Shown here one piece after another: positions 1 to 8,497 of a stretch of 64,000 nt of DNA. Every line of letters begins with the position of its first letter. Positions within the stretch are counted from its first letter, which is position 1. A program made the translations under genes and the position numbers. The notes beneath the pieces were generated by a model. That model was not told where the DNA came from. It searched no databases and saw only the letters and a program-made list of their open reading frames with translations. Origin of the DNA: Bog-756 sp963756515 (GTDB lineage Bacteria > Actinomycetota > Acidimicrobiia > Acidimicrobiales > RAAP-2); contig CAVWNV010000012.1 of the NCBI GenBank assembly GCA_963756515.1, forward strand, positions 124,001-188,000. Reading direction: 5' to 3'.

Positions 1-234
1 GCCATGCTGGCCGACGGTGTGGCCGCGGTCGGCGGTCGCCTTCCGGTCAACCCGTCCGGCGGTCTGCTGTCCAAGGGGGAGCCGCTCGGCGCCTCGGCCC
101 TCGGCCAGGTGGTGGAGCTCGTCCGCCAGGTGCGGGGCACCGCCGGTGACCGGCAGGTGGCCGGAGCGCGTGTGGGGCTGGCCCACGTGATCGGCCGGGG
201 TGCCAACGCCTGCGTCACCGTCCTGGGCCGGTAG
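1..234 (+). CDS. Thiolase / acetyl-CoA acetyltransferase, C-terminal end (partial)
   Basis: The gene enters the window from the left in frame 1 and only its last 77 residues are visible. The fragment carries the thiolase signature NPSGG, the helix G-PLGASALGQ and the closing GRGANACVTVLG, which in this family contains the C-terminal active-site cysteine loop. Lipid-transfer-type thiolases of actinobacterial fatty acid and sterol catabolism end this way; they cleave or form 3-ketoacyl-CoA in the cytoplasm. Its last 20 bases overlap the convergent luciferase-like gene that follows. Family is secure; substrate cannot be told from this piece. Confidence 0.85.
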   Translation, partial: AMLADGVAAVGGRLPVNPSGGLLSKGEPLGASALGQVVELVRQVRGTAGDRQVAGARVGLAHVIGRGANACVTVLGR

Positions 235-1177
235 TTCCACCCTCGGCACCATGGCCGCCGACACCTGGCTGTCCGGCGTCGGACGCCCCACCCAACTGCG
301 ACAACCCGTCGACGGCGATCCGTTCGAAGACGTCCATGTCGTTCTGGAACACCGAGTCGGCGATGGGCCAGTGGATGGCCACCTCGGTGATCCCGAGATC
401 CTCGTACCGGCCGGCCCAGTCGACGAAGGCGTCCAGGGAGGCCAGCGGACGCTCGCCGGTCGAGCCCTGGAGCAGCACCCGCTCGATCGACCCGAAGTCC
501 CGACCCCGGTCGGCACAGGCGGCCCGAAGCCGGTCCAGCTGGTCCGCCACCGCCGCGTCGGGAGCACGGCTGGCCGGGGCGCCGGCCTGCCCGTCGGGAT
601 CGCCGTAGGTGACCCAGCCCTGGCCGAAGCGCGCCGCCAGGGACATCCCCCGGGGTCCGGTGGCGGCGACGTAGAACGGGACACGGGGCAGTTGCACGCC
701 GCCCGGGATCATCCGGGCCTCCACCGCCGAGTAGTGCGCGTCGCGTCTCGTCGTCGCCGGATGGGTGAGCAACTCGTCGAGGAGGGAGACGAACTCGTCG
801 AGGCGGTCGGCCCGCTGGCGCGGGGTCCATGGCTGCTGGCCCAGGACGGTGGCGTCGAACCCGGTACCGCCCGCTCCGATTCCGAGCGTCAACCGTCCGT
901 CCGAGATGTCGTCCACCGACATCAGCTCCTTCGCCAGCGGCACCGGGTGGCGGAAGTTGGGCGATGTCACCAGCGTCCCAAGTCGGAGGCGCTCGGTGCA
1001 CGCCGCCGCCGCCGTCAAGGTGGGAATGGTCCCGAACCACGGCCGGTCGCGGAAGCTGCGCCATGACAGATGGTCGTAGGTGTAGGCGGCGTGGAAGCCG
1101 AGTGCCTCGGCCCGGCGCCAGATGGTCCGGCCCTCCGCCCAGCGGTAGACGGGGAGGATCACCGTGCTCAGCCGCAT
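215..1177 (-). CDS. Luciferase-like (LLM class) flavin/F420-dependent oxidoreductase
   Basis: The protein is 320 aa, the usual size for the LLM TIM-barrel family. Visible features are the N-terminal barrel strand with the conserved YDHLSWR segment (about residues 34-40), LRLGTLVTSPNFRHP (about 64-78) and the GRLTLGIGAGG motif (about 93-103) that shapes the flavin/F420 pocket. Such enzymes transfer hydride or oxygenate small substrates, often with F420H2 in actinobacteria. The last 20 residues are Gly-rich and probably disordered. It converges on the thiolase and lies downstream of the START-domain gene on the same strand. Cofactor choice (F420 or FMN) is inferred, not seen. Confidence 0.85.
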   Translation of the reverse strand: MRLSTVILPVYRWAEGRTIWRRAEALGFHAAYTYDHLSWRSFRDRPWFGTIPTLTAAAACTERLRLGTLVTSPNFRHPVPLAKELMSVDDISDGRLTLGIGAGGTGFDATVLGQQPWTPRQRADRLDEFVSLLDELLTHPATTRRDAHYSAVEARMIPGGVQLPRVPFYVAATGPRGMSLAARFGQGWVTYGDPDGQAGAPASRAPDAAVADQLDRLRAACADRGRDFGSIERVLLQGSTGERPLASLDAFVDWAGRYEDLGITEVAIHWPIADSVFQNDMDVFERIAVDGLSQLGGASDAGQPGVGGHGAEGGTTGPGR

Positions 1178-1237
1178 CGGTCCGAACCTACCGGGTCGTC
1201 CGATGCCACGGGGTCGATGCCCGGTCGGTCACGGCCG

Positions 1238-1729
1238 TCAGGCCGCATTCCCCTTCCGCTTGCGCAACTTCTCCAGGGACCGCACGACCGAGGCCTCGAT
1301 CAGGGCGTCGTTCCCCTTCGAGATGAAGTGATGGACCCGCTTCTCCAGCAGCCACCGCATGACGGGATTGAACACCTCATAGGTCTCACGGAAGAACACC
1401 TGGGTACGACCGTCACCGAGGTCCTCCAGCCGGGTGAACCCCGAGGCCCGCGACCACAGCGGTTTGCCGACGGCGTCATACCGCCACGACACCGGGCGCC
1501 GGGCGCCGGTGATCCACTCCCAGGACTGCGCCCTCCCCTTCGACAGCAGGTACTTCGGAACCGGGAACTCGCAGTGCCGGACCAGGCCGTTCCCCTCGTC
1601 GTCCCCCGGGTGGTAGATCTCGATCTTCACCGAGTCGGTCTCGATGCCGACCCGCGTGTACTTCCACATGACGTCCCACACCTCCTCGGGCGTCCCGTTC
1701 ACGATGAAGTCGAATCGATGGTCCTGCAC
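1238..1729 (-). CDS. SRPBCC / START-like domain protein
   Basis: This 163 aa protein starts with the N-terminal beta strand and helix typical of the polyketide cyclase/START-like fold (FIVNGTPEEVWDVMWKYTR), has a central hairpin containing GEWI-like strands around WEWITGARRPVSW, and ends with a long C-terminal helix (FISKGNDALIEASVVRSLEKL) that closes the hydrophobic cavity. Members bind or cyclise hydrophobic ligands. It is 57 bases downstream of the amidohydrolase and points the same way, so it probably shares its transcript. No specific ligand can be inferred. Confidence 0.75.
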   Translation of the reverse strand: MQDHRFDFIVNGTPEEVWDVMWKYTRVGIETDSVKIEIYHPGDDEGNGLVRHCEFPVPKYLLSKGRAQSWEWITGARRPVSWRYDAVGKPLWSRASGFTRLEDLGDGRTQVFFRETYEVFNPVMRWLLEKRVHHFISKGNDALIEASVVRSLEKLRKRKGNAA

Positions 1730-1786
1730 AGGCCTTCTCCGTTCTCTCGACCTTGGCCCGTCCCGTCCGACCGGTGACCCGGGAAC

Positions 1787-3157
1787 TCAGGTCCGGGCCA
1801 CCGCGTCGGCGGCCAGCGGCACCGGCCGGGCCAGGCTCCAGCTGAAGGTCTCGGGGATCTCGTCCATGGCCACAGTGGTCGACAGGTCGGCCACTGTCGG
1901 GCCGACGCGTTCGGCGACCGCCTCCAGAAGGGCACGGTCGAAGCCGAAGACATCGATGGCGTTCAGCCCCAGGATGCGGCGGAGATCCTCCTCGGGAAGC
2001 CCGCCGAAGACCTGACGGAGGACGAGCCGGTGCACGGGAGCGGCCCCTTCCAGGTGGGGGTAGTCCGACCCCCACATCAGACGGTCGATGCCGATCTCGG
2101 CCCGCATCTCGGCCTCGTACCGCTTCATCAGGGATCCGCCCAGGAACACGTGACGGTCGACATACTCGGCCGGACGCATCTTCAGGTAGGAGCGCACCGG
2201 CGCGCCCCCGTGAGTGTCGAAGAAGGACTCCATGTCCCGGACCAGGGACGGGAGCCACTGCACGCCGTTCTCCGTGACCACCACCTTGAGGTTCGGATGC
2301 CGGTCGAACACCCCGCCGAAGATCATGAACCACAACGGACGCCGCGTGAACACGAACACCTCGTAGAGACCGAGGAAGCCACCGTGCTTGGCGTCGTACA
2401 GCTGCTTGGCGTCCGTGGCCGTTCCCGACGCCCCGGTGTGGAGGTTCACCACCACACCGTGGTCCTCGCACGCGCTCCACAGGGGTTCGTAGTAGTCGTC
2501 GGCATACCCGGGCAGGCCCGAACGGAGGGACATGGCCGGCAGCATGACGCCGCCGAAGAGCCCCGAGGACCGGGCCCAGGCGATCTCCTCGACGGCGCGG
2601 TCCATGTCGTGGAGATCGATGGGGATGCAACCCGTCCGGCGGCCCGGCGCCGCCGCGCAGAACTCCGACAGCCACCGGTTGTAGGCGTGGAGGGCCGGCC
2701 ACACCACATCGAGGTTCTTGGACGAGTGGCCGCCCAGGTACATGGCCGGGGACAGCCCACCGGCCAGCACCGGCCCGGGGAAGACCACTTCGGCATGGAT
2801 GCCCTGCTCCTCGAGGTAGGCCAGCCGTCGGCCGTCGGCGTCGGAGGGGAAGACCCAGTCGGTGCTGTAGTTGGCCAGCCACCCGGCGGCGGCGTCCGTG
2901 TCGACCCCCATGCCGGCCAGGCGACGGGTGGCCACGGCCCGGACCGCGTCGGCCTCGTCGATCTCACCCGGGTCCACCCCTCCGAACATGGGGATGGCCA
3001 CGGCCGACAGGTCGCCGAACTCGGCCACGGCCGCCCGGTGGTCGGGGTCCACGTAGGAGAGGTACTCGTCCAGCGTGTCGGGTGCCGCATGGGCGTCGGC
3101 CGACACCACCACATACGGTCTGCCGGTGCGGAGGTCGTGGCCGTTCTGTGCTGTCAA
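1787..3157 (-). CDS. Amidohydrolase family 2 metal-dependent hydrolase
   Basis: I place the start at a TTG (3157) because GGGAGG sits 7 bases before it and the first conserved strand (YVVVSADAHAAP) begins 15 residues in; the open frame runs 50 codons further up but across the promoter of the divergent gene at 3268. The protein is then 456 aa. It shows the D-H metal motif near the N terminus, a central histidine after a strand (VVVNLHTG) and the closing MWGSDYPH-EG motif that carries the catalytic Asp, all as in amidohydrolase_2 enzymes (ACMSD / gamma-resorcylate decarboxylase-like). Such proteins hydrolyse or decarboxylate ring compounds. Confidence 0.85.
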   Translation of the reverse strand: MTAQNGHDLRTGRPYVVVSADAHAAPDTLDEYLSYVDPDHRAAVAEFGDLSAVAIPMFGGVDPGEIDEADAVRAVATRRLAGMGVDTDAAAGWLANYSTDWVFPSDADGRRLAYLEEQGIHAEVVFPGPVLAGGLSPAMYLGGHSSKNLDVVWPALHAYNRWLSEFCAAAPGRRTGCIPIDLHDMDRAVEEIAWARSSGLFGGVMLPAMSLRSGLPGYADDYYEPLWSACEDHGVVVNLHTGASGTATDAKQLYDAKHGGFLGLYEVFVFTRRPLWFMIFGGVFDRHPNLKVVVTENGVQWLPSLVRDMESFFDTHGGAPVRSYLKMRPAEYVDRHVFLGGSLMKRYEAEMRAEIGIDRLMWGSDYPHLEGAAPVHRLVLRQVFGGLPEEDLRRILGLNAIDVFGFDRALLEAVAERVGPTVADLSTTVAMDEIPETFSWSLARPVPLAADAVART

Positions 3158-3267
3158 CCTGTGGCCTCCCCCGGTGCGCCGGTCCGGCGCTCCACGATCC
3201 TGGGCGAAGACTACAGCCGGTGGCCCCGTACCGCCCGTGGCGCGGTTCCGGGCGGTACGGTGACCCC

Positions 3268-3642
3268 ATGGATTGGTCGGTGTGGTCGGAACAGTTGGAG
3301 CAGGCACTGGGACCGGAGGGGGACTTTCCGTCCTTCTTCGCGCCGGGAGCTCTCTTCAGTGACCCGGTCAACGAGCCCACCTCGGACCTCGCCGCCATCG
3401 AGGAGATGACCAACGCCTCGTTCCCCGACTGGCGCCAGGAGATCACCTGGGTCCACGGCGACGACTCCGGGGGTTCCTTCGAGTGGATCGGGCGCGGGAC
3501 CCTCGGGGGCACCATCCCCATCGAGATCCACGGGTGCACGGTGGTGGACGTCGACGACGACGGACTGGTGACCCGATGGCGCGACTACTTCGATCTGAAG
3601 GAGATCGACGCCCAGGTGGCACCCCCGCCGGCTGCCGGGTAG
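3268..3642 (+). CDS. NTF2/SnoaL-like (limonene-epoxide-hydrolase-like) protein
   Basis: A 124 aa protein with the cone-shaped NTF2-like fold: an N-terminal helix, FFAPGALFSDPVNEP, ITWVHGDDSGGSFEW and a closing strand VTRWRDYFDLKEI. The last motif is typical of limonene-1,2-epoxide hydrolase and SnoaL relatives, where Asp and Arg act on a water or ring substrate. No ribosome-binding site precedes the ATG; instead a TACGGT -10-like hexamer ends 6 bases before it, so the transcript may be leaderless. It diverges from the amidohydrolase gene with 110 bases between starts. Confidence 0.75.
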   Translation: MDWSVWSEQLEQALGPEGDFPSFFAPGALFSDPVNEPTSDLAAIEEMTNASFPDWRQEITWVHGDDSGGSFEWIGRGTLGGTIPIEIHGCTVVDVDDDGLVTRWRDYFDLKEIDAQVAPPPAAG

Positions 3643-3689
3643 GACTGATCCCCGGCGCCGTCCCATCGGGCCGGGCCCCGGGGAAGGGA

Positions 3690-4868
3690 TCAGGCCAGCA
3701 CCTCGGAGGGGACGTCGAAGTGCTCCTGGTACTCCCGGGCCCGTGACCGGAGCTCGCCCTCGTCAAGGCCCGTGTCGGCCCACGAGTACCGGGTTCCCGC
3801 GCCTCCCCCGTCGCCGGGGTGGGAGGCGAGGAAGTCCCGCATGCTCCGCTCGACGTCGGCCCCGAGGGGCACCCCCAGCCGGTCGTAGATGACCCCGATG
3901 GTGGCCAAGGGGTCGTCCATGAAGACATCGAACCGCACGTCGATGGTGTTCCCCGCATGCAGGGTGCCGTGACGGCGGGCGGCCAGCGACCGGTCGAGCC
4001 CCACGAAGATGTCGTCGCAGTACTGGGTGGCGGCAGTGGCCACCGAACTCCGGTCGCTGGCCATGCGGCGCAGGTGGGCCACGAGGGCACTGACCGAGAC
4101 GATGACCCGGAGGGGATCGCGGTGGGTCTGGATGACCACGGCATCGGGGTACTCGGTCAGCAGGGCCCCGAGGTGCCAGAGATGGGCCGGCGACTTGATC
4201 AGCCATCGGTCGGCGTCGTGCTCGGACTGCAGGTGCTGGAGGAACGTGCGATGCCACCGGTAGAGGGGCACCGGGTCGGCCTCGTGGAGCAGCCACCGTT
4301 CGTACTCGGGCACGTCGAACTGGGTCTGGAACATCATGGACCGGAACTCCGAGGCGGTGATGCGGGCACACTCCTGGGCCAGCTGTGCCCCCAGCGGGTG
4401 GAAGGCGGTGAATCCGGGGATGACCTGGTCGGCCATTCCCGCCATGGCCTCCGACTCCTCGATCCTGGGATCGGAGGCGTAGGTCGCGGTGGTCGGCGGC
4501 GGACACGGGAAGTCGACCTCCCAGGTGAGCGGAGCCCGATGGGCTGGATCCTGGGCCAGCAGGTCGAACAGGATGGTGGTGCCGGTCCGAGGCTGGCCGC
4601 AGATGACCAGCGGTCTCCGCACCGCACCGAGAGCCACCTCGGGGTGGCCGCTCCGCCAGTCGAGGATCCGGAGCCGGTTCGAGAGGTAGGTGGTGAACTC
4701 GGTCTCCACGATGCTCATGCCCAGCCCGTTCAAGTCGGCGCTGCGCTCGAGATCGTCGAGCAGCCGGTCCAGTCCCTCCACCCACGACGGCTCGCCGAAG
4801 TCGTCGAGACCGGTCGACTGCGAGGCCGACTCCACCAGCTGGCGACGCGTGAACGGGAGCGGCGTCAC
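3690..4868 (-). CDS. Sulfotransferase family protein
   Basis: Start chosen at the GTG (4868) that overlaps the stop of the upstream gene as GTGA; the frame is open further but those codons lie inside the neighbour. This gives 392 aa. The PAPS 5'-phosphosulfate loop is at about residues 91-98 (GQPRTGTT) and the 3'-phosphate-binding segment at about 248-260 (THRDPLRVIVSVS). The family moves a sulfuryl group from PAPS to an alcohol or amine; this long bacterial type often acts on lipids or glycolipids. It is the third gene of a translationally coupled set with two paralogous proteins upstream. Confidence 0.85.
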   Translation of the reverse strand: MTPLPFTRRQLVESASQSTGLDDFGEPSWVEGLDRLLDDLERSADLNGLGMSIVETEFTTYLSNRLRILDWRSGHPEVALGAVRRPLVICGQPRTGTTILFDLLAQDPAHRAPLTWEVDFPCPPPTTATYASDPRIEESEAMAGMADQVIPGFTAFHPLGAQLAQECARITASEFRSMMFQTQFDVPEYERWLLHEADPVPLYRWHRTFLQHLQSEHDADRWLIKSPAHLWHLGALLTEYPDAVVIQTHRDPLRVIVSVSALVAHLRRMASDRSSVATAATQYCDDIFVGLDRSLAARRHGTLHAGNTIDVRFDVFMDDPLATIGVIYDRLGVPLGADVERSMRDFLASHPGDGGGAGTRYSWADTGLDEGELRSRAREYQEHFDVPSEVLA

Positions 4869-5590
4869 CAGAGCGGCGACCACGCGCTGGTCCGCAACAG
4901 CTTGCTCTCCCACTGGTCCCGCACCTCGAGGCCCTTGGCCATGTAGGTGCCGGGCCACGTGGTGGGGTCGGGCTCCCCGGCCGACGTGAGCAGCCGGCCC
5001 AGGGTCGGGAAGCTCATCACCTTCTGCATGAGGATGGCCTCGGGTCGGATCCCCGAGCCGTGGGCCACCTGAAAGCAGGCCTGGATGTCGAGCAGCTTCT
5101 TGTCCGGAGGTGTCTGGCGCATGATCTGCCAGTAGTCGTGGTCCCAGAGCTCGATGTAGTCGTCGAGGGGAGCATCGGGCCACCCGGTGTCCTGCATGTA
5201 GACCGACAGTTCGTGGGTGCCGCCGTCGGTGGGGACGGCACCCAGGTCGACCTCTTGCAGCGCCGACCAGTAGACGGGCAGGAGGAGCTTCCCCTCCACG
5301 TCGTGCCGGCAGGCATCGAGCCGGTCGGCCAGGGCGGCGAGGTCACCGTCCATCATGCGCCGGGTCAACTCCAGCCAGGCGGTACCGTCCCTTACGGCGG
5401 TGATGGTGACCACCTCGTAGGCCGGGCCGCTCCCCATGGCGTGGTTGAGATACCAGAGCAGTCTGGTGTCCTCGCTCCGTGCCAGCGCACCCATCCACTC
5501 GTCTCTGACCATGTCCTCGAAGTCGGTGGCATGGCGCCCGATCACCCGGTGGGTCTCCTGCAGGAACAGCATCGAGCCGGTGGTGCTCAC
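4865..5590 (-). CDS. Uncharacterised protein, second of two tandem paralogues, dimeric alpha-beta-barrel-like
   Basis: 241 aa, starting at a GTG that overlaps the previous stop (GTGA). I do not recognise a named family. The N half (ETHRVIGRH-TDFE, RLLWYLNHAMGSG-AYEVVTITAV) and the C half (QDTGWPD, LLDIQACFQVAHGSG-RPE) look like two diverged copies of one ferredoxin-like unit, as in NIPSNAP or EthD-type dimeric alpha-beta barrels. About a third of positions match the upstream neighbour, including the shared end LLRT-WSPL. Coupling to a sulfotransferase suggests that it handles the same substrate. Function unknown. Confidence 0.7.
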   Translation of the reverse strand: MSTTGSMLFLQETHRVIGRHATDFEDMVRDEWMGALARSEDTRLLWYLNHAMGSGPAYEVVTITAVRDGTAWLELTRRMMDGDLAALADRLDACRHDVEGKLLLPVYWSALQEVDLGAVPTDGGTHELSVYMQDTGWPDAPLDDYIELWDHDYWQIMRQTPPDKKLLDIQACFQVAHGSGIRPEAILMQKVMSFPTLGRLLTSAGEPDPTTWPGTYMAKGLEVRDQWESKLLRTSAWSPLW

Positions 5591-6372
5591 GAGAGCGGCG
5601 ACCACAGCGCCGTGCGCAACAGCCTCGACCGCCATCGGTCGCGGAGCTCGAGTGCCTCGTGCATCCACGATCCCGGGCCGGTGACCTCGGGTGGGATGTC
5701 CTCGGTCAGCAGACGGATCAGGGGAGGCAGGCTCGACAACCGCTGCAACAGGGTCACCTCCGGGCTCCGGCCCGCGCCGGGGAGCACCTGGAGCCCGAGA
5801 GCCACGCTCATCTGGAGCCGCGACCCGTCAGCTCCCAAAGCAGGGCGGTACACCGCCCCGGCCGCCTCGACGTACTGACGGACCTTGCCGGGGAACGGCC
5901 ACATGGTGTCCTCCATGAAGAGTGTGGGCTCGGTGGACTCGCCTCCATCGACGGGAACCTCGTCCAGTGGAGGGACCGGCGGCGACCACGGCAGGGCCGC
6001 CAACGTCCGGCTGCGGGACTGGTGTTGGAGCCCGTCGAGGTCCCGGGCCCACGAGCGCAGGTCGCCGCGGGCCACCCGTTCGGCCAATCTGGCCCAAGCC
6101 GCCCCGTCGGCCACCGCCGTCACCGTCACCACCCGGTAGGCCAGACCGCTGCCGTGGGCCAGGTCGAAGTACCACAGCAGCCGGGCGTCGGAGCCATGGC
6201 CCAGCGCGGGCATCCACCCGTCGCGGTAGGACCGCTCGAACTCGGCCGCCCGTTTCCCCACCACCTGATGGACCTCGTGGATGAAGAGCACGATCCCCCT
6301 TCCGAGCGCAGCCGCGCTCCTCACCTGCTCCGTGGTGAACCGGCGGCGCCCCGGTGCTGTCGGCGGGCGCAT
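5587..6372 (-). CDS. Uncharacterised protein, first of two tandem paralogues, dimeric alpha-beta-barrel-like
   Basis: 261 aa, paralogue of the next gene downstream: IHEVHQVVGKRAAEFE, DARLLWYFDLAHGSG-AYRVVTVTAV, MEDTMWPF and the ending LLRTALWSPL align block by block. The same twofold internal repeat is visible. It begins the three-gene set that ends in the sulfotransferase, and both junctions are GTGA overlaps, so the three proteins should be made in step. The HAD hydrolase gene lies 23 bases upstream on the same strand and may be in the same transcript. No catalytic motif is recognisable; NIPSNAP-like monooxygenase or stress-response barrel is a guess. Confidence 0.7.
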   Translation of the reverse strand: MRPPTAPGRRRFTTEQVRSAAALGRGIVLFIHEVHQVVGKRAAEFERSYRDGWMPALGHGSDARLLWYFDLAHGSGLAYRVVTVTAVADGAAWARLAERVARGDLRSWARDLDGLQHQSRSRTLAALPWSPPVPPLDEVPVDGGESTEPTLFMEDTMWPFPGKVRQYVEAAGAVYRPALGADGSRLQMSVALGLQVLPGAGRSPEVTLLQRLSSLPPLIRLLTEDIPPEVTGPGSWMHEALELRDRWRSRLLRTALWSPLS

Positions 6373-6395
6373 GGTATTGCCCGGTCACCGGTGGG

Positions 6396-7196
6396 TCAAT
6401 CGGCGGCGGCGTTCGGATCGAGTTCCGCCACCAGGTCAGCCACCGACTCGACCACTCTCCCCGGGCGGTAGGGGAAGCGCTCGATCTGGGACCGGCTGGT
6501 GACCCCGCTCAGCACCAGGATGGTCTGGAGGCCGGCCTCGATGCCGGCCACGATGTCGGTGTCCATCCGGTCGCCGACCATCACGGTCGACTCGGAGTGG
6601 GCTCCGAGCGAGTTCATGGCCTCGCGCATCATGAGGGGGTTGGGCTTGCCGATGAAGTACGGCGCCACCCCGGTGGCCCGCTCGATGAGGGCCGCCACCG
6701 ACCCGGTCCCGGGCACGATCCCCTCGAGGGTCGGCCCGGTGGGGTCGGGGTTGGTGGCGATGAAGCGGGCTCCGCCCTCGACGAGCCGGATGGCCCTGGT
6801 GATGGACTCGAAGCTGTACGTGCGGGTCTCCCCCAGCACCACGTAGTCGGGGCGCCGGTCGCTCAGGACATACCCGACCTCGTGCAGGGCGGTGGTCAGA
6901 CCGGCCTCTCCCAGTACGAAGGCCGTGCCCCCGGGGCGCTGGGACCGGAGGAACGCCGCGGTGGCCTCGGCCGATGTCCACAGGGAGGTAGCCGGGACAT
7001 CGAGGCCGAGGTTCACCAGCCGGGCCGAGAGGTCGCGCCCGCTGTAGATGGAGTTGTTGGTCAGGATGAGAAAGGGGTGCCCCCCCCGACGCAGGTTGCT
7101 GAGGAAGGCGTCGGCCCCGGGGATCAGCTGCCCCTCGTGGACCAGCACCCCGTCCATGTCGCACATCCATGAGATGGGAATCGCCGCGCCAGCCAC
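6396..7196 (-). CDS. HAD-IIA family sugar-phosphate phosphatase (NagD-like)
   Basis: I favour a GTG start at 7196 (266 aa, the usual NagD length) because the first catalytic strand begins 10 residues later; the frame is open to 7277. The four HAD motifs are present: DMDGVL (nucleophile Asp and acid/base Asp), ILTNN, the Lys of FIGKPNP and VGDRMDTD. The cap between motifs II and III is of the type IIA (C2a) size. NagD-like enzymes dephosphorylate small sugar or nucleotide phosphates in the cytoplasm. It heads the minus-strand run leading into the paralogue/sulfotransferase set. Confidence 0.88.
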   Translation of the reverse strand: MAGAAIPISWMCDMDGVLVHEGQLIPGADAFLSNLRRGGHPFLILTNNSIYSGRDLSARLVNLGLDVPATSLWTSAEATAAFLRSQRPGGTAFVLGEAGLTTALHEVGYVLSDRRPDYVVLGETRTYSFESITRAIRLVEGGARFIATNPDPTGPTLEGIVPGTGSVAALIERATGVAPYFIGKPNPLMMREAMNSLGAHSESTVMVGDRMDTDIVAGIEAGLQTILVLSGVTSRSQIERFPYRPGRVVESVADLVAELDPNAAAD

Positions 7197-7300
7197 CGAC
7201 CCAGTGTCGCACGCCCCCGTCACCGGGGCACCGGTACCGCCCCGTCCACCCCGACGCGGCCGGACCGTCCCTGGCATACTCGAACGGTGGGAGGTGCGAC

Positions 7301-8497
7301 ATGACGATCGTCACCCGCCGGGACACCCTGCTTCCCGACCCCGAGCCGCGCCCGGTGCGCTATACGGTCATCTCCGTCGACGACCACCTGGTCGAGCCCC
7401 CGGACATGTTCGAGGGCCGGCTCCCCGGCCGGTTCGTCGACCGGGCGCCCCGGATCGTCGAGAACTCGAGGGGTCACCAGCTGTGGGAGTTCGACGGCAA
7501 GCGGTACTCGCAGGTCGGCATGAACGCGGTGGCCGGGCGCCGGCCCGAGGCCGTCACGCTCGAGCCGACCAGGTTCGAGGACATGCGACGCGGCTGCTGG
7601 GACATCGACGCCCGCATCGGTGACATGGACCTCAACGGGGTGTGGGCCTCCCTCAACTTCCCCTCCCAGATCACCGGGTTCTCCGGCCGGGTGTTCTCCG
7701 AGTGCAGCGACCCCGAACTGGGTGTGGCCGTCACCCGGGCCTGGAACGACTGGCTCTACGACGCGTGGTGGCAGCCGTATCCCGACCGCATCATCCCGTG
7801 TGGGATCACCTTCCTCGCCGATCCGGTCGTCGGTGCCGACGAAGTCAGGCGCAACGCCGACCGGGGGTTCCGGTCGGTCACCCTGCCCGAACGGCCCCAC
7901 CGGATCGGCCTGCCCAGCCTGTTCTCGGGCTACTGGGACCCCATCCTCGACGCCTGCCAGGAGACGGACACCGTCGTGTCGCTCCACGTGGGGTCCTCGG
8001 GAATGCCCGACATGCCCGGGGACGCCCCGCTGGTGGCGCTCGGTGCCACCCTGTTCGGCCAGATGTCGCTGTCGGCCTGCGCCGAGTGGCTGTGGTCGGG
8101 GATCCCGGTGCGGTATCCGAACATCCGGATCGCCATGAGCGAGGGCGGCATCGGGTGGGTGGCCATGCTGCTCGACCGCCTCGACAACATCGTGACCCGC
8201 TCGGGCTACGGCCGGGACTTCGACCCGGGCGGGCTGCTGCCGGCCGAGGTGCTGGCCCGCAACTTCTGGTTCTGCACCATCGACGATCCCTCCACCATCG
8301 ACACGCGTCACCGCATCGGTATCGACCGCATCATGGTGGAGGTCGACTACCCCCACGGCGACTCCACCTGGCCCGACACCCAGGCGGTCATCGACCGCTG
8401 CTGGGGCCACCTCCCCACCGACGAACTGCGCCGGCTGACCCACGAGAACGCGGCCGCCCTCTACCGGTGGCCGCTGCCGGCCGACCGCCGACCGTGA
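7301..8497 (+). CDS. Amidohydrolase family 2 metal-dependent hydrolase
   Basis: The ATG at 7301 has GGGAGG six bases ahead; the protein is 398 aa. The N-terminal metal motif reads VISVDDHLVEPPDMF, a mid-barrel histidine follows TVVSLHVG, and the family's closing motif appears as VEVDYPHGDSTWPD. The family signature (D-H-E-P-F near the start, DYPH--STWP near the end) is that of actinobacterial amidohydrolase_2 proteins found in sterol and aromatic degradation regions. It is coupled by a GTGA overlap to the class II aldolase-like gene, so the two probably act in one pathway. Confidence 0.87.
   Translation: MTIVTRRDTLLPDPEPRPVRYTVISVDDHLVEPPDMFEGRLPGRFVDRAPRIVENSRGHQLWEFDGKRYSQVGMNAVAGRRPEAVTLEPTRFEDMRRGCWDIDARIGDMDLNGVWASLNFPSQITGFSGRVFSECSDPELGVAVTRAWNDWLYDAWWQPYPDRIIPCGITFLADPVVGADEVRRNADRGFRSVTLPERPHRIGLPSLFSGYWDPILDACQETDTVVSLHVGSSGMPDMPGDAPLVALGATLFGQMSLSACAEWLWSGIPVRYPNIRIAMSEGGIGWVAMLLDRLDNIVTRSGYGRDFDPGGLLPAEVLARNFWFCTIDDPSTIDTRHRIGIDRIMVEVDYPHGDSTWPDTQAVIDRCWGHLPTDELRRLTHENAAALYRWPLPADRRP

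Noticed and set aside
2030..3409. 459-codon plus-strand frame across the first amidohydrolase
   Set aside because: Antisense shadow of a gene with good family motifs and ribosome-binding site.
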